From Micrococcaceae bacterium Sec5.1 (GTDB taxonomy: Bacteria > Actinomycetota > Actinomycetes > Actinomycetales > Micrococcaceae), in NCBI GenBank assembly GCA_039636795.1, contig CP143430.1, positions 1,550,001 through 1,614,000 of the forward strand: a stretch of 64,000 bases of DNA, in the 5' to 3' direction. Under the pieces are notes generated by a model. It was not told the DNA's origin. It did no database searches and saw nothing but the letters and a program-made list of their open reading frames with translations. Positions 1 to 9,195 of the stretch are shown here, piece after piece (within the stretch, counting starts at the first letter, position 1; every line of letters starts with the position of its first letter). A program made the translations under genes and the position numbers.

Positions 1-2
1 CG

Positions 3-1319
3 ATCGAGTTCTACGACTTCTACGTCTACGCCACAGCGGCGGTCCTCGTCTTCCCGCGATTGTTCTTCCCCAGCCTGAACGAGACCACCCAGCTCCTGAG
101 CTCCTTCGCTGTGTTTGGGGTCGCGTTCATCGCGCGCCCTCTGGGCTCGATCATCTTTGGACACTTTGGTGACAAATTTGGACGCAAAGGCACTCTGGTT
201 GCGTCCCTGCTGACAATGGGCATAGCGACCTTCCTGATTGGTTGCCTGCCCACCGCCGCCGTTCCCGGCTGGACCATTCTGGCCCCGGCTCTCCTGGTGG
301 TCATGCGCTTTGCGCAAGGGCTTGCCCTGGGCGGGGAGTGGAGTGGTGCAGCACTGCTGGCCACCGAAAATGCGCCCGCCAACAAGCGCGCCATTTATGG
401 AACGTTCCCGCAACTGGGCGCGCCCATCGGCTTCATCGTGGCCAACATCATCTTCCTGGTCTTCAACTACACCCTTTCCCCGGAAGCGTTCGAAGCCTGG
501 GGCTGGCGGGTGCCATTCCTGCTCAGCGCCGTCATGGTGATCATTGGCCTGTACGTTCGCCTCAAACTCATCGAGACTCCTGCCTTTACCAAGGTGGTCG
601 AGTCCAATGAAGTTGCCAAGTTGCCAATTGGCCGTGTCTTCAAGAGCAGCTGGCGTCAACTCATTCTCGGTACCTTCATCATGTTGGCCACGTACGTGCT
701 CTTCTATCTGATGACCACCTTCACGCTGACTTACGGCACGAAACCGACGCTGGCGGGGGCGCAGGCTGCGGCTGAGAAGGCCGGAAAGCCTTTGTCGGAA
801 GCGGCGGCCGCGGCGTTCGTTCCTGGCCTTGGCTACACGCGGAACGAGTTCCTGTGGATGCTCATTGCGGGCGTGGTGTTCTTCGGCATCTTCACCCTGG
901 TGGCGGGCCCGCTCGCAGAAAAGTTCGGACGCCGCAAGACGCTCCTGACAGTGACCGCGGGCATCTTCGTCTTTGGGTTGCTGTTCGTACCGCTCTTTGG
1001 CGCAGGATTCGCAGGCGCCATGGCGCTGCTGATTATCGGCTTCACGCTGATGGGTCTGACATTCGGGCCCATGGGTGCTCTGCTGCCCGAACTGTTCCCC
1101 ACGAACGTCCGGTATACGGGGTCGGCTGTCAGCTACAACGTCTCCAGCATCCTGGGTGCAGCCGTGGCCCCGTTCATTGCCGTGTGGCTGTGGGAAGTCG
1201 GAAAGGGCAGCACCGTCCTGGTGGGCGTCTACCTCAGCGCGATGGCTGTGCTGACACTTATTGCGCTGTTCATCTCCAAGGAAACCAAGGACACGGACTA
1301 CGAGAACAACGTCGCCTGA
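3..1319 (+). CDS. MHS-family MFS transporter, 5' end cut by window edge
   Basis: This is a proton-coupled carrier of the metabolite:H+ symporter branch of the major facilitator superfamily, acting in the cytoplasmic membrane on a small organic acid or osmolyte. The frame is already open at base 3 (IEFYDFYVYATAAV), so the true start lies upstream and about 438 residues are visible. The loop between helices 2 and 3 carries the family signature GHFGDKFGRKGTLVASL, and its half-repeat AEKFGRRKTLL occurs about 250 residues later. Hydrophobic helices fill the rest, and the IEFYDFYVYA opening is typical of ProP/ShiA-like MHS proteins. A TTG at base 60 could be read as a start, but it would remove helix 1. 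The substrate cannot be told from sequence. The gene converges on the carboxylase gene, with a hairpin between them. Confidence 0.88.
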   Translation: MEFYDFYVYATAAVLVFPRLFFPSLNETTQLLSSFAVFGVAFIARPLGSIIFGHFGDKFGRKGTLVASLLTMGIATFLIGCLPTAAVPGWTILAPALLVVMRFAQGLALGGEWSGAALLATENAPANKRAIYGTFPQLGAPIGFIVANIIFLVFNYTLSPEAFEAWGWRVPFLLSAVMVIIGLYVRLKLIETPAFTKVVESNEVAKLPIGRVFKSSWRQLILGTFIMLATYVLFYLMTTFTLTYGTKPTLAGAQAAAEKAGKPLSEAAAAAFVPGLGYTRNEFLWMLIAGVVFFGIFTLVAGPLAEKFGRRKTLLTVTAGIFVFGLLFVPLFGAGFAGAMALLIIGFTLMGLTFGPMGALLPELFPTNVRYTGSAVSYNVSSILGAAVAPFIAVWLWEVGKGSTVLVGVYLSAMAVLTLIALFISKETKDTDYENNVA

Positions 1320-1330
1320 CCTTCGGGGAA

Positions 1331-1378
1331 TTAACGACGTCGGCCCCGCACCTTCCAGTGCGGGGCCGACGTCGTTAA
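1331..1378. terminator. Perfect 21-bp hairpin between convergent genes
   Basis: Bases 1331-1351 and 1358-1378 are perfect reverse complements around a 6-nt loop (cttcca). The element sits between the stops of the convergent MFS and carboxylase genes. It has no long T tract, but the AT-rich ends (TTAA at both feet) would suit a bidirectional terminator. Confidence 0.75.
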
Positions 1379-1388
1379 GTTTGGGTTC

Positions 1389-3203
1389 TTAGTCCTCGAT
1401 GGTGGCGATGACAGCGCCGGCAGCGACCGTCTCACCCGCTGTGGCTGCCAGGCCGCGAACAGTGCCGGACTTGTGTGCGGTCAATGGCTGCTCCATCTTC
1501 ATGGCTTCCAGGACAACGATCAGATCGCCCTCGGCCACGATATCGCCTTCGGCAGCTGCGACCTTGACGATGGTACCCTGCATCGGCGAGGTCAGTGCAT
1601 CTCCGCCGGCGGCAGCGGCTGCGGCCCCTGCCGAGCGGGAACGCTTCTTGGACTTGCCCGACTTGGTGCCCGAGCCGCTGGAAACAGCGGCGACGCTGGC
1701 GCCCAGGCCGGTCGGCAGAACGACCTCAAGCCGCTTGCCGCCAACCTCGACCACGACGCGCTGGCGCTCACCGGCGTCGGGCGTTTCCGTACCCGCGCCG
1801 CTGGCCGTCCAGGCGGGGATGTTGTTGACGAATTCGGTTTCGATCCAGCGGGTGTGGACGCTGAACGGTCCCTCCACAGGTGCGAAGGCGGGGTCCGTGA
1901 CAACGGCGAGGTCGAAGGGGATGACGGTGGGAATGCCTTCCACCACCATCTCCTCAAGGGCGCGGCGCGAGCGCTGGAGGGCTTGCTCGCGGGTGGCGCC
2001 GGTGACGATCAGCTTGGACAGCATGGAGTCGAAGTTTCCGCTGATGACGTCGCCCTGCTCAATGCCGGAGTCCACGCGGATGCCGGGGCCCGTGGGGTTC
2101 TTCAACGTGCTGACCGTGCCGGGTGCGGGCATGAAGTTGCGGCCCGGGTCTTCGCCGGTGATGCGGAATTCGAAGGAGTGGCCGCGGACCTCGGGGTCCT
2201 CGTAGCCAAGAGCCTCCCCACGCGCAATGCGGAACTGTTCGCGGACGAGGTCGATGCCCGTAACTTCCTCGGAAACACAGTGCTCTACCTGGAGACGGGT
2301 GTTGACCTCGAGGAAGGAGATAGTGCCGTCCTGGCCCACGAGGAACTCGCAGGTACCGGCACCGAGGTAGTTGGCTTCCTTCAGGATCGCCTTGGAAGAT
2401 TCGTAGAGCCGCTTGTTCTGTTCCTCGCTCAGGTAGGGAGCCGGGGCTTCCTCGACGAGTTTCTGGTTGCGGCGTTGCAGCGAGCAGTCGCGGGTGGAGA
2501 CAACCACAACGTTGCCGTAAGCGTCCGCCAGGCACTGGGTCTCGACGTGGCGCGGGGCGTCCAGGAAGCGCTCGATGAAGCACTCGCCCCGGCCGAAAGC
2601 TGCTATCGCCTCACGGACTGCGGATTCGTACAGCTCCGGAATCTCTTCCATGGTGCGGGCAACCTTGATGCCGCGTCCACCGCCGCCGAAAGCAGCCTTA
2701 ATGGCGATGGGCAGGCCGAATTCCTCCGCAAACTTCAGGATCTCGTCCGCTGATTCCACGGGATCGGCTGTTCCGGGGACCAGCGGGGCGCCTACTTTTT
2801 CGGCGATGTGACGCGCCTGGACCTTGTCGCCCAAGGCAGAGATCGCCTCGGGGGAGGGGCCGATCCAGGTGATGCCGGCGTCGATCACTTTGGCGGCGAA
2901 TTCTGCATTTTCGGCGAGGAAACCGTACCCGGGGTGGATCCCATCGGCGCCGGCCTGCTTGGCGACGTCGATGATTTTCTCCATGACCAGGTAGGACTCA
3001 GCTGCGGTGTTGCCGCCAAGGGCATACGCTTCGTCGGCGAGGCGGACATGCAGGGCGTCACGGTCCGGGTCTGCGTACACGGCAACGGAGGCGATGCCTT
3101 CGTCCCGGGCGGCTCGGATGATGCGGACCGCGATTTCGCCACGGTTGGCAATCAAGACCTTGGTAAGAGGGCTGGAAATGGGCTGCGCCGGGTTAGCTGA
3201 CAA
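1389..3203 (-). CDS. accA: Acyl-CoA carboxylase alpha subunit (biotin carboxylase + BCCP)
   Basis: This is the biotinylated alpha chain of an acetyl/propionyl-CoA carboxylase. It carboxylates biotin with ATP and bicarbonate and carries it to the beta subunit for malonyl- or methylmalonyl-CoA synthesis. The N-terminus [20 protein letters not shown] begins a biotin carboxylase domain (ATP-grasp glycine loop [11 protein letters not shown]), and the C-terminus is a biotinyl domain with the EAMKM lysine. The two are joined by a Gly/Ser/Lys and poly-Ala linker. The open frame extends to 3260, but AGAAGGAGT at 3211-3219 is a Shine-Dalgarno 8 nt upstream of a TTG at 3203, giving MSANPAQP and 604 residues. 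The beta and epsilon chains lie about 10 kb away at 13-15 kb. Confidence 0.95.
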   Translation of the reverse strand: MSANPAQPISSPLTKVLIANRGEIAVRIIRAARDEGIASVAVYADPDRDALHVRLADEAYALGGNTAAESYLVMEKIIDVAKQAGADGIHPGYGFLAENAEFAAKVIDAGITWIGPSPEAISALGDKVQARHIAEKVGAPLVPGTADPVESADEILKFAEEFGLPIAIKAAFGGGGRGIKVARTMEEIPELYESAVREAIAAFGRGECFIERFLDAPRHVETQCLADAYGNVVVVSTRDCSLQRRNQKLVEEAPAPYLSEEQNKRLYESSKAILKEANYLGAGTCEFLVGQDGTISFLEVNTRLQVEHCVSEEVTGIDLVREQFRIARGEALGYEDPEVRGHSFEFRITGEDPGRNFMPAPGTVSTLKNPTGPGIRVDSGIEQGDVISGNFDSMLSKLIVTGATREQALQRSRRALEEMVVEGIPTVIPFDLAVVTDPAFAPVEGPFSVHTRWIETEFVNNIPAWTASGAGTETPDAGERQRVVVEVGGKRLEVVLPTGLGASVAAVSSGSGTKSGKSKKRSRSAGAAAAAAGGDALTSPMQGTIVKVAAAEGDIVAEGDLIVVLEAMKMEQPLTAHKSGTVRGLAATAGETVAAGAVIATIED

Positions 3204-3320
3204 GTTGTTGACTCCTTCTGTCCTTGAGGAGCCTAGCGTGATTGTGAGGGTTCCGCCCATATTGATGGGGGATTCCGTGTGTGAGGAGAGGTTCCTTTGT
3301 AGGGTTGCTACAAATTACTT

Positions 3321-3986
3321 CTACTGGCTCTTCGCGTCCCACAGCTCCGTGATGCCCACATTCGCATGGACCAGCAGGTCCCGGAGCGTGGAGATGGAAA
3401 GCCCGACGACGGCGTGCGGGTCACCGTCCACCTTGCGGATAAAGGCGCCGCCCAGGCCGTCGATGGTGAATGAGCCCGCGCAGTGCAGGGGTTCTCCGGT
3501 GGCGATGTAGGCGTCGATGTCGTTGGTGCTCATCTCTGCGAAATGAACCTCGGCGCTGGAGACGGCTCCGACGGTGGCTCCAGTGCCTTCTGTTTCGTCA
3601 GCGGACTCGTCGTCTACGTCCGCGGCGGTGTCCCGGCAATCGACCAACCAGTGACCGGTGTGGAGAACTCCCTTGGATCCGCTCATGCGCAGCATCCGCT
3701 CGCGGGCAACCTCCGCTGTATAGGGCTTGCCGTGGGATTCGCCGTCGAACTCGAAAACCGAATCGCAGCCGATCACCAGGGCACCCTCGGCTTCGGGGAG
3801 CGCGGCCACAGCTTCAGCCTTTGCCCGGGCCAGCAGCAGCGCGGTGTCATGCGCATCCGTCACGCCGTAATGCGCCTGCACCGCGTCCTCGTCCACGTCT
3901 GAAACCAGGACGTCATGCTGGATCCCCGCTTCCGTCAGTAACTTGGCGCGGGCAGGGGATTGCGAGGCAAGGATCAATCGGGTCAC
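3321..3986 (-). CDS. maf: Maf-like nucleotide pyrophosphatase
   Basis: This is a Maf/YhdE-family nucleoside triphosphate pyrophosphatase, a cytoplasmic house-cleaning enzyme for non-canonical nucleotides. The N-terminal LILASQSPARAKLL and the GCDSVFEFDG segment are hallmark Maf motifs. At 221 residues it is slightly long, because an acidic low-complexity stretch (about residues 118-142, DDESADETEG) is inserted. The GTG start at 3986 is chosen because TAGGCT lies exactly 6 nt upstream, suggesting a leaderless mRNA. It lies upstream of accA on the same strand with a gap of 117 bp; maf beside acyl-CoA carboxylase genes is also seen in mycobacteria. Confidence 0.92.
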   Translation of the reverse strand: MTRLILASQSPARAKLLTEAGIQHDVLVSDVDEDAVQAHYGVTDAHDTALLLARAKAEAVAALPEAEGALVIGCDSVFEFDGESHGKPYTAEVARERMLRMSGSKGVLHTGHWLVDCRDTAADVDDESADETEGTGATVGAVSSAEVHFAEMSTNDIDAYIATGEPLHCAGSFTIDGLGGAFIRKVDGDPHAVVGLSISTLRDLLVHANVGITELWDAKSQ

Positions 3987-3992
3987 CGTCCC

Positions 3993-3998
3993 AGCCTA
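3993..3998 (-). promoter_or_regulatory. -10 box of leaderless maf
   Basis: TAGGCT on the minus strand is followed by six bases and then the GTG start at 3986. No Shine-Dalgarno is present. The first unit of the 32-bp repeat array begins at 4006 and so occupies the -35 region. Confidence 0.6.
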
Positions 3999-4005
3999 AT
4001 ACGAT

Positions 4006-4091
4006 GTTCTCTCACGTCCTGCCCGTTTCCGGCGGACGTTCTCGCACTTCCTGCCGGTTTCCGGCGGATGTTCTCTCATATCACCTCGATG
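4006..4091 (+). repeat. 32-bp tandem repeat array A-left (TTCTCTCAC family)
   Basis: Three units start at 4006, 4038 and 4070, exactly 32 bp apart. Each begins with a form of GTTCTCTCACGTCC; the second has two changes and the third is degenerate after the first ten bases. The remainder of a unit resembles TGCCGGTTTCCGGCGGA. The array lies immediately upstream of the maf -10 box. It points toward an inverted partner array at 4260-4337. Confidence 0.85.
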
Positions 4092-4259
4092 TGCCGCCGC
4101 CAACCCTCACTCGCCACAGTGCGGCCGAGGTAATCAATGCTCTGGTTCAGCTCGAGGCCAGGCACGACCTGATCCCGTGACGCGGGCACCTGCCAACAAT
4201 GCACGCAGAAATGCCCGACGTCGGCACCCAAGTTGAGTGCCGACGTCGGGCTTTCTGGG
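4092..4259. other. Core between inverted repeat arrays, with hairpin
   Basis: No gene is supported here. A perfect 15-bp hairpin spans 4213-4251 (arms GCCCGACGTCGGCAC and its complement, 9-nt loop, then TTTCT). The minus strand could encode about 40 residues after the hairpin (HCWQVPASRDQVVPGLE), which I do not recognise; it may be a remnant of a mobile element. The motif GCCCGACGTCGG also occurs in the core of the second array pair near 18.9 kb. Confidence 0.5.
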
Positions 4260-4337
4260 GGATGTGAGAGAACGTCGGTCAGATCGCCGGTGGATGTGAG
4301 AGAACGTCGGTCAGATCGCCGATGGATGTGAGAGAGG
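4260..4337 (-). repeat. 32-bp tandem repeat array A-right, inverted
   Basis: Three copies of GGATGTGAGAGAAC (the last ends GG) start at 4260, 4292 and 4324, exactly 32 bp apart. They are the reverse complement of the array A-left core. The last copy ends one base before the stop codon of the MMPL gene. Confidence 0.85.
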
Positions 4338-4338
4338 G

Positions 4339-6738
4339 TTAGTGGACGAGTGCCTCGGAGCCGGTCTTCGGGCGGTCGGTGCGGTTCAGTTTGGCGCCTT
4401 CGACGTCCACGTCCGGCAGGATGCGCTGCAGCCACTTTGGCAACCACCACGACTTCTCGCCGAGCAGGTACATGACGGCGGGAACGATGGTCATGCGGAC
4501 AACGAACGCATCAATCAGCACACCGAACGCCATTGCGAAGCCCAACGGCCGGACCATGGTGAGGTGGCTGAATATGAAGCCGGAGAATACACTGACCATG
4601 ATGATCGCGGCCGCCGTGACCACTGCTGCGGCGTGGCTGAAGCCGGTGCGAACAGCGTGTTTGGCGTTCTCACCGTGCATGAAGGATTCACGCATGCCTG
4701 ATGTGATGAACACCTGATAGTCCATCGCGAGGCCAAACAGCACACCGATCAGGATGATCGGCAGGAAGCTCAGGACGGCGCCCGGGTTGGCGACGTCGAA
4801 AATCGCTCCCAGCCAACCCCACTGGTAAACGGCCACGACGGCGCCAAATGCGGCAGCCAGTGACAACAGGAAACCACCCGTGGCGAGCAGAGGTACAACA
4901 ATCGAGCGGAACACCAGCAGCAACAGGATCAGCGAAAGCCCGACGACGATCGCCAAGTATGGCGGGAGGGCAGCCCCGAGCTTGGCGGAAACGTCGATGT
5001 TGCCGGCCGTCTGACCGGTGAGGCCGATGCTGACATCGAGGTCCTGGCGGATTTGGGTGCCCTTGGCGCGGACGTCGGAAACTACCTGGACTGTGCTGGC
5101 GCTTGCTGGTCCTTCTTTGGGAATGACCTGGAAGACGGCCGTCTGGCGATCTGCGCTCAGTGCCACCGGCACCGCGGCCGTGACGTTCTCCACGCTGCGC
5201 AGCTGATCCGCGACGTCGAACTGCTTGTTCTTGGCATCCGTTTCGCTGAGGCCTTCCGGGAACCCTGCGACGACGACGATCGGCCCCGTGACGCCCTCGC
5301 CGAAGCTGTTGCGTGTGAGGTCGTAGGCTTTGAAGGCTTGCGAATCGACCGGCTCGGATCCGCCGTCGGGAAGTGCCAAACGCAGCTGGGAAGCCGGCAG
5401 CGCCAAGGCGCCCAACAGCACCACGCTGGCCACGAGGGAAACCCACGGATGCCGTGTGACCAACCCGCCCCAGCCACTGCTGCTGCGCTTCTCTTCCAGG
5501 GCCCGGTCCGCGGCTTCGTGGCCCGGCTCGGCATTGTGCTTGGCAGCCTTGGCCCATGCACGCTTGGAAATCAGTCTGCGGCCGATCAAGGCGAGGATGG
5601 CGGGGGTCAGCGTCAAAGCCACGACGACGGCGACGGCAACTGTCGCTGCGGCGGCAACCCCCATCACAGCCAGGAACGGCAGCCCCGGGACCACAAGTGC
5701 CGCCAGGGCGATGATGACGGTGAGGCCCGCGAACAGCACGGCGTTTCCGGATGTTCCGGTGGCGAGGGCTGCGGATTCCTCGCCGTCCATCCCGGCCAGA
5801 AGCTGGTTACGGTGGCGGTTGACGATGAACAGGGAGTAGTCGATGCCCACTGCAAGCCCAAGCATCAGAGCGAGCATCGGGGAAATGGAGCTCATGGTGA
5901 TCACGCCGGTTAGGGCGAACGTTCCGCCGACGCCTACAGCCACGCCGATCAGGGCCATGACGAGGGGCAGGCCGGCTGCGATGAGTGTGCCCAGCATAAG
6001 GATCAGAACGAGAGCTGCCACGGCGACACCGACGATTTCCGCGACTCCGAAGATCTGCGAGACGTCCTCGGTGATTTCCTTGCTGGCATATGCTGTGACA
6101 CCCGCGGAGGATACGCCCTGAACGATCTCCTGAACTTGCTTGCGGACGGCGGGATCAACAGCGTTGATGGAGGTCTTGAATTGGACCTGGGCGATGGCGG
6201 CTTTGTTGTCGCTGGACACAAAGCGCATCCCCTGGGAGGCCTCCAGCTGGCGCTTTCCGGCTGCGAGTTCAGCGAGTTGCGGAGCCAGCTGGGCCTCGAT
6301 CTGCGCCGGCGGGAGACCTGCCGCGGCCATCTGCGTCTTGCCTTCGGCGGCCTTCGCTTCACCAGCAGCAATCTCGCCCGCGGCCTTGTCCAACTGGTCC
6401 TGGGTGGTGAACGGATTCACCGTCCCTTGCACGTCCGGCATGGCTTCGAGCTTGTTGAGCGCAGTGGCTACGGCGTCCTTCTTGGCTTGGTCGAAACCAG
6501 AGTCTCCGGCGTCGAAGGCCACGCTCGCCGAGCCGCCGGACGCATCGGGCAGGGCTTCTTTGAGCTTGTCGGCCATTCTCTGCGTTTCGGTGCCGGGGAT
6601 GCTGAAGTTGTTGGACATGGTGCCGTGGAAGGCTGCGGCCGAACCTCCCACGGCCACCAGGACTGCCAGCCACAGCGAGATGACCAGCCAGCGGCGGCGA
6701 TAAGAAAACTTGCCCAGGCGGTAGAGGAACGAGGCCAT
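4339..6738 (-). CDS. MMPL/RND-family membrane transporter
   Basis: This is a large export protein of the MMPL branch of the RND superfamily, likely moving a lipid or drug across the membrane. It has 799 residues in the usual two-lobe plan: helix 1 (LVISLWLAVLVAVGG), a periplasmic-type loop, five or six helices with the family segment GLAVGIDYSLFIVNRHR, a second large loop, and a second helix bundle with IGVLFGLAMDYQVFITSGMR. The frame is open to 6876, but MASFLYRLGKFSYRRR at 6738 fits the family start. That ATG lies one base after the stop of the upstream tetR gene, so the two are probably co-transcribed and translationally coupled. The substrate is unknown; regulation by the TetR partner is inferred. 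Confidence 0.92.
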   Translation of the reverse strand: MASFLYRLGKFSYRRRWLVISLWLAVLVAVGGSAAAFHGTMSNNFSIPGTETQRMADKLKEALPDASGGSASVAFDAGDSGFDQAKKDAVATALNKLEAMPDVQGTVNPFTTQDQLDKAAGEIAAGEAKAAEGKTQMAAAGLPPAQIEAQLAPQLAELAAGKRQLEASQGMRFVSSDNKAAIAQVQFKTSINAVDPAVRKQVQEIVQGVSSAGVTAYASKEITEDVSQIFGVAEIVGVAVAALVLILMLGTLIAAGLPLVMALIGVAVGVGGTFALTGVITMSSISPMLALMLGLAVGIDYSLFIVNRHRNQLLAGMDGEESAALATGTSGNAVLFAGLTVIIALAALVVPGLPFLAVMGVAAAATVAVAVVVALTLTPAILALIGRRLISKRAWAKAAKHNAEPGHEAADRALEEKRSSSGWGGLVTRHPWVSLVASVVLLGALALPASQLRLALPDGGSEPVDSQAFKAYDLTRNSFGEGVTGPIVVVAGFPEGLSETDAKNKQFDVADQLRSVENVTAAVPVALSADRQTAVFQVIPKEGPASASTVQVVSDVRAKGTQIRQDLDVSIGLTGQTAGNIDVSAKLGAALPPYLAIVVGLSLILLLLVFRSIVVPLLATGGFLLSLAAAFGAVVAVYQWGWLGAIFDVANPGAVLSFLPIILIGVLFGLAMDYQVFITSGMRESFMHGENAKHAVRTGFSHAAAVVTAAAIIMVSVFSGFIFSHLTMVRPLGFAMAFGVLIDAFVVRMTIVPAVMYLLGEKSWWLPKWLQRILPDVDVEGAKLNRTDRPKTGSEALVH

Positions 6739-6739
6739 G

Positions 6740-7462
6740 TCAGAACCGATCTGTGGAGGTGGAGTGGAATGATGCGTTCGCGGCTGACGCCGCTTGCGGG
6801 GTGACTTCCGACGACGGCGCGAAGCCGGCTCCCAGGAGGCCCATGGCGTCGATGAGGTGCTGGCGAAGAACCTCAAGCGAATCGGGCGATAGGTCAGGGC
6901 CTCGCTCGGCGAACCAGACTGTCATGGCCGCCTTGCCGCATGAGATGACAGATCCGGCAAGGGCATGCAGGTAGAGCTCGCTGGTGTCTGATCCGAGTCT
7001 GCTGCGGGCAGCGTCGATAATCTGCCCTGTGCAGTGTTCCCATGCTTCGAGTTCGGAACGGGCCAGGGAGCGGTTGTCCTGAGTGAGGCTGAAAAGTTCG
7101 GCCATGGGTGCTACCGACATGGGATCTGCGAGGGCCATCAGCGCGGCCTGCGCGGATTCGAGGATCGATTCCTCCGCCGGGCGCAATCGGAATTGCTCGA
7201 GGGCGCGATCCATGAAGCCGTCGGCGACGGACGCGAGGGCAGCTTCGAGGCTCGCGAAGTAGTTGAAGAAGGTCCGTCGGGAAACGCCTGCGCTGGCGGT
7301 GATGTCCTCCACCGTGAAATTGCCGGGGCCGTTGCTGCGTAGAAGGTCCAGTGCCGCGGTAGCAATGGAGGCACGAGTTGCTGCCTTGTTGAGCTCGCGG
7401 CGGGAAGGGCCGCTGGTTTCGGCGGGCTCCACGGGGGTGGGCTGATTGTTTACTGGGGTCAC
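6740..7462 (-). CDS. TetR-family repressor of the MMPL operon
   Basis: This is a one-component repressor of 240 residues. The N-terminal helix-turn-helix reads FTVEDITASAGVSRRTFFNY, a standard TetR DNA-binding segment, followed by a variable ligand-binding domain. The stop is separated by one base from the ATG of the MMPL transporter, so it very probably controls its own operon. The GTG start at 7462 is chosen because TAGTGT lies exactly 6 nt upstream; there is no Shine-Dalgarno. An operator-like cluster of half-sites covers that promoter. The ligand is unknown. Confidence 0.92.
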   Translation of the reverse strand: MTPVNNQPTPVEPAETSGPSRRELNKAATRASIATAALDLLRSNGPGNFTVEDITASAGVSRRTFFNYFASLEAALASVADGFMDRALEQFRLRPAEESILESAQAALMALADPMSVAPMAELFSLTQDNRSLARSELEAWEHCTGQIIDAARSRLGSDTSELYLHALAGSVISCGKAAMTVWFAERGPDLSPDSLEVLRQHLIDAMGLLGAGFAPSSEVTPQAASAANASFHSTSTDRF

Positions 7463-7466
7463 ATAC

Positions 7467-7490
7467 TTACACTAAGTGCAACTTTGCACT
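7467..7490. promoter_or_regulatory. tetR promoter with triple half-site operator
   Basis: Three half-sites abut: TTACACT (7467-7473), AGTGCAA (7475-7481) and TTGCACT (7484-7490). The last two form a perfect palindrome around CT. The first two form a near-perfect one around a single A. The minus-strand -10 box TAGTGT (7469-7474) lies inside the first pair. This fits autorepression by the adjacent TetR protein. Confidence 0.65.
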
Positions 7491-7658
7491 CTGCGCAATG
7501 TTTTCTGGGAGGGCGCCGAAAAATCTGGTTCGCATTGCACGCAAACTCAATCCGACGCGGGGCGAGCACGGCTTCTCCTGTGCGCAAAATCTGGGGGCTA
7601 ATAATGTCCGTGCCCACTGGAAGAGTGTGTGTATGCAGCAGAACCGGGAGGGAAAACA

Positions 7659-9077
7659 ATGACAGCAGTCGCGTCGCCACGTGTTCCTGCTCGCTTAATC
7701 CCTCCCGTTCCGGCAAGCGTGGTGAGCGGGGACCTCATTGATCAGTTGCGTGTGCTGGAAGACATGAAGTCCGCTATAGCCGGTTTGCAGGCCAAGATTG
7801 CTGTGGCGTTCGACCTCGCCCAGCGCCAAGCCCAGGCCGAGATGGATGTCCCCTCCGCTGAGCGTGGTCAGGGTGTGGGTGCGCAGATCGCGTTGGCCCG
7901 GCGCGAATCACCCAACAAAGGGTCCCGGCTCCTCGGACTGGCCAAGGCGCTGGTGTCGGAAATGCCGCGCACCATGGCCGCCCTGGAAACCGGGCAACTG
8001 AACGAATGGCGCGCCACTCTGTTGGTGAAGGAAACCGCGTGCCTGTCCGTCGAAGACCGGGCAGCCGTCGATGAGGAACTCGCGGCCGACACCGGTACCT
8101 TCGACGGCGCGGGAGACAAAACCATCATCGCCGCCGCACGAGCCGCCGCTTACCGGCGGGACCCGCGCTCGGTGACCCAACGAGCAGCCCATGCCGCGTC
8201 CGAACGGCACGTCAGCCTCCGCCCAGCCCCTGACACTATGACCATCCTCACCGCACTGCTCCCCGTTGCCCAGGGTGTCGCCGCCTACGCCGCGCTGACC
8301 CGGCACGCCGATTCGGCCCGCTCCGGCGGGGACACCCGGAACCGCGGTCAGGTCATGGCGGACACCCTCGTCGAACGCCTCACCGGCACCCCCGGCGGGA
8401 TCAGCGGGATTGATCTGCAGCTCGTCATGACCGACCGCACCCTCTTCCAAGGCGACAGCGAACCAGCCCGCCTCCAGGGCTACGGAATCGTCCCCGCAGA
8501 ATGGGCCAGAACGCTCGTTGCCGGAGGCAGCAACCAGACGAACGCAGCACCCGGGGCCGTCCAGACGGACGGGGAGTCGCGAATCAATGGTCAGAGCGGA
8601 AGCGGCGGCCAGACAGGGGCCACCGGGCGGGCCAGAATCGGAGGTCAGGCCGGGGCCAGCGAGCAAGAGTCCAAGGAAGATAAGGAGTTCAAAGTCTCGC
8701 TCCGCCGCCTCTACACCGCACCGGCCAGTGGTGAACTGCTGGCCATGGACTCCAAAGCCCGGCTCTTCCCACCCGGAATGCGGCGCTTCATCGAAACCCG
8801 GGACGACACCTGCCGCACCCCGTACTGCGACGCGCCCATCCGCCACATAGACCACGTGGTTCCCTGGCACAACGGCGGCGCCACGAGCCTGGCCAACGGC
8901 GCGGGACTCTGCGAAGCATGCAACCACACGAAAGAAAACCCCGGCTGGAACACAAAAACAATCCTCGGCGGCAGACATGAACTCGAAGTCAACACACCCA
9001 CCGGACATACATATCAATCCAAGGCCCCACCTTTGCCGGGTCACCCACCACGGTCAACATCGCCGTCCGAAACCTAG
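7659..9077 (+). CDS. DUF222 / HNH endonuclease-domain protein (13E12-type)
   Basis: This 472-residue protein joins an N-terminal DUF222 domain, as in the actinobacterial 13E12 repeat family, to a C-terminal HNH nuclease fold. The nuclease part shows [20 protein letters not shown], then [18 protein letters not shown], with the Cys pairs and His residues expected for metal binding. A Gly/Ser/Gln-rich linker (about residues 290-345) separates the domains. The start ATG at 7659 has GGGAGGGA 5 nt upstream; an upstream GTG at 7629 is in frame but has no ribosome site. Such genes often occur in many copies per genome and may spread as selfish elements; the cellular role is not established. Confidence 0.88.
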   Translation: MTAVASPRVPARLIPPVPASVVSGDLIDQLRVLEDMKSAIAGLQAKIAVAFDLAQRQAQAEMDVPSAERGQGVGAQIALARRESPNKGSRLLGLAKALVSEMPRTMAALETGQLNEWRATLLVKETACLSVEDRAAVDEELAADTGTFDGAGDKTIIAAARAAAYRRDPRSVTQRAAHAASERHVSLRPAPDTMTILTALLPVAQGVAAYAALTRHADSARSGGDTRNRGQVMADTLVERLTGTPGGISGIDLQLVMTDRTLFQGDSEPARLQGYGIVPAEWARTLVAGGSNQTNAAPGAVQTDGESRINGQSGSGGQTGATGRARIGGQAGASEQESKEDKEFKVSLRRLYTAPASGELLAMDSKARLFPPGMRRFIETRDDTCRTPYCDAPIRHIDHVVPWHNGGATSLANGAGLCEACNHTKENPGWNTKTILGGRHELEVNTPTGHTYQSKAPPLPGHPPRSTSPSET

Positions 9078-9195
9078 GCCAGCAACAGGAAAATTCACCT
9101 CCGGCACGACGAATCCCGCACTTGTTCGCTCTATTCACCGTTCAACTGCGAGTAGAGCGTACAAGGGCGGGACGCGTGGCGCGAAGGGAAGTAGG

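Noticed and set aside
1473..2753. 426-residue plus-strand frame opposite accA
   Set aside because: Same reason: antisense shadow of biotin carboxylase.
4092..4259. Transposase remnant
   Set aside because: About 40 codons resembling a protein end were seen on the minus strand, but no transposase motif could be recognised.
7600..7612. AATAATGTCCGTG shared with 41292-41304
   Set aside because: About thirty 13-base matches are expected by chance in a window of this size, and the context differs.
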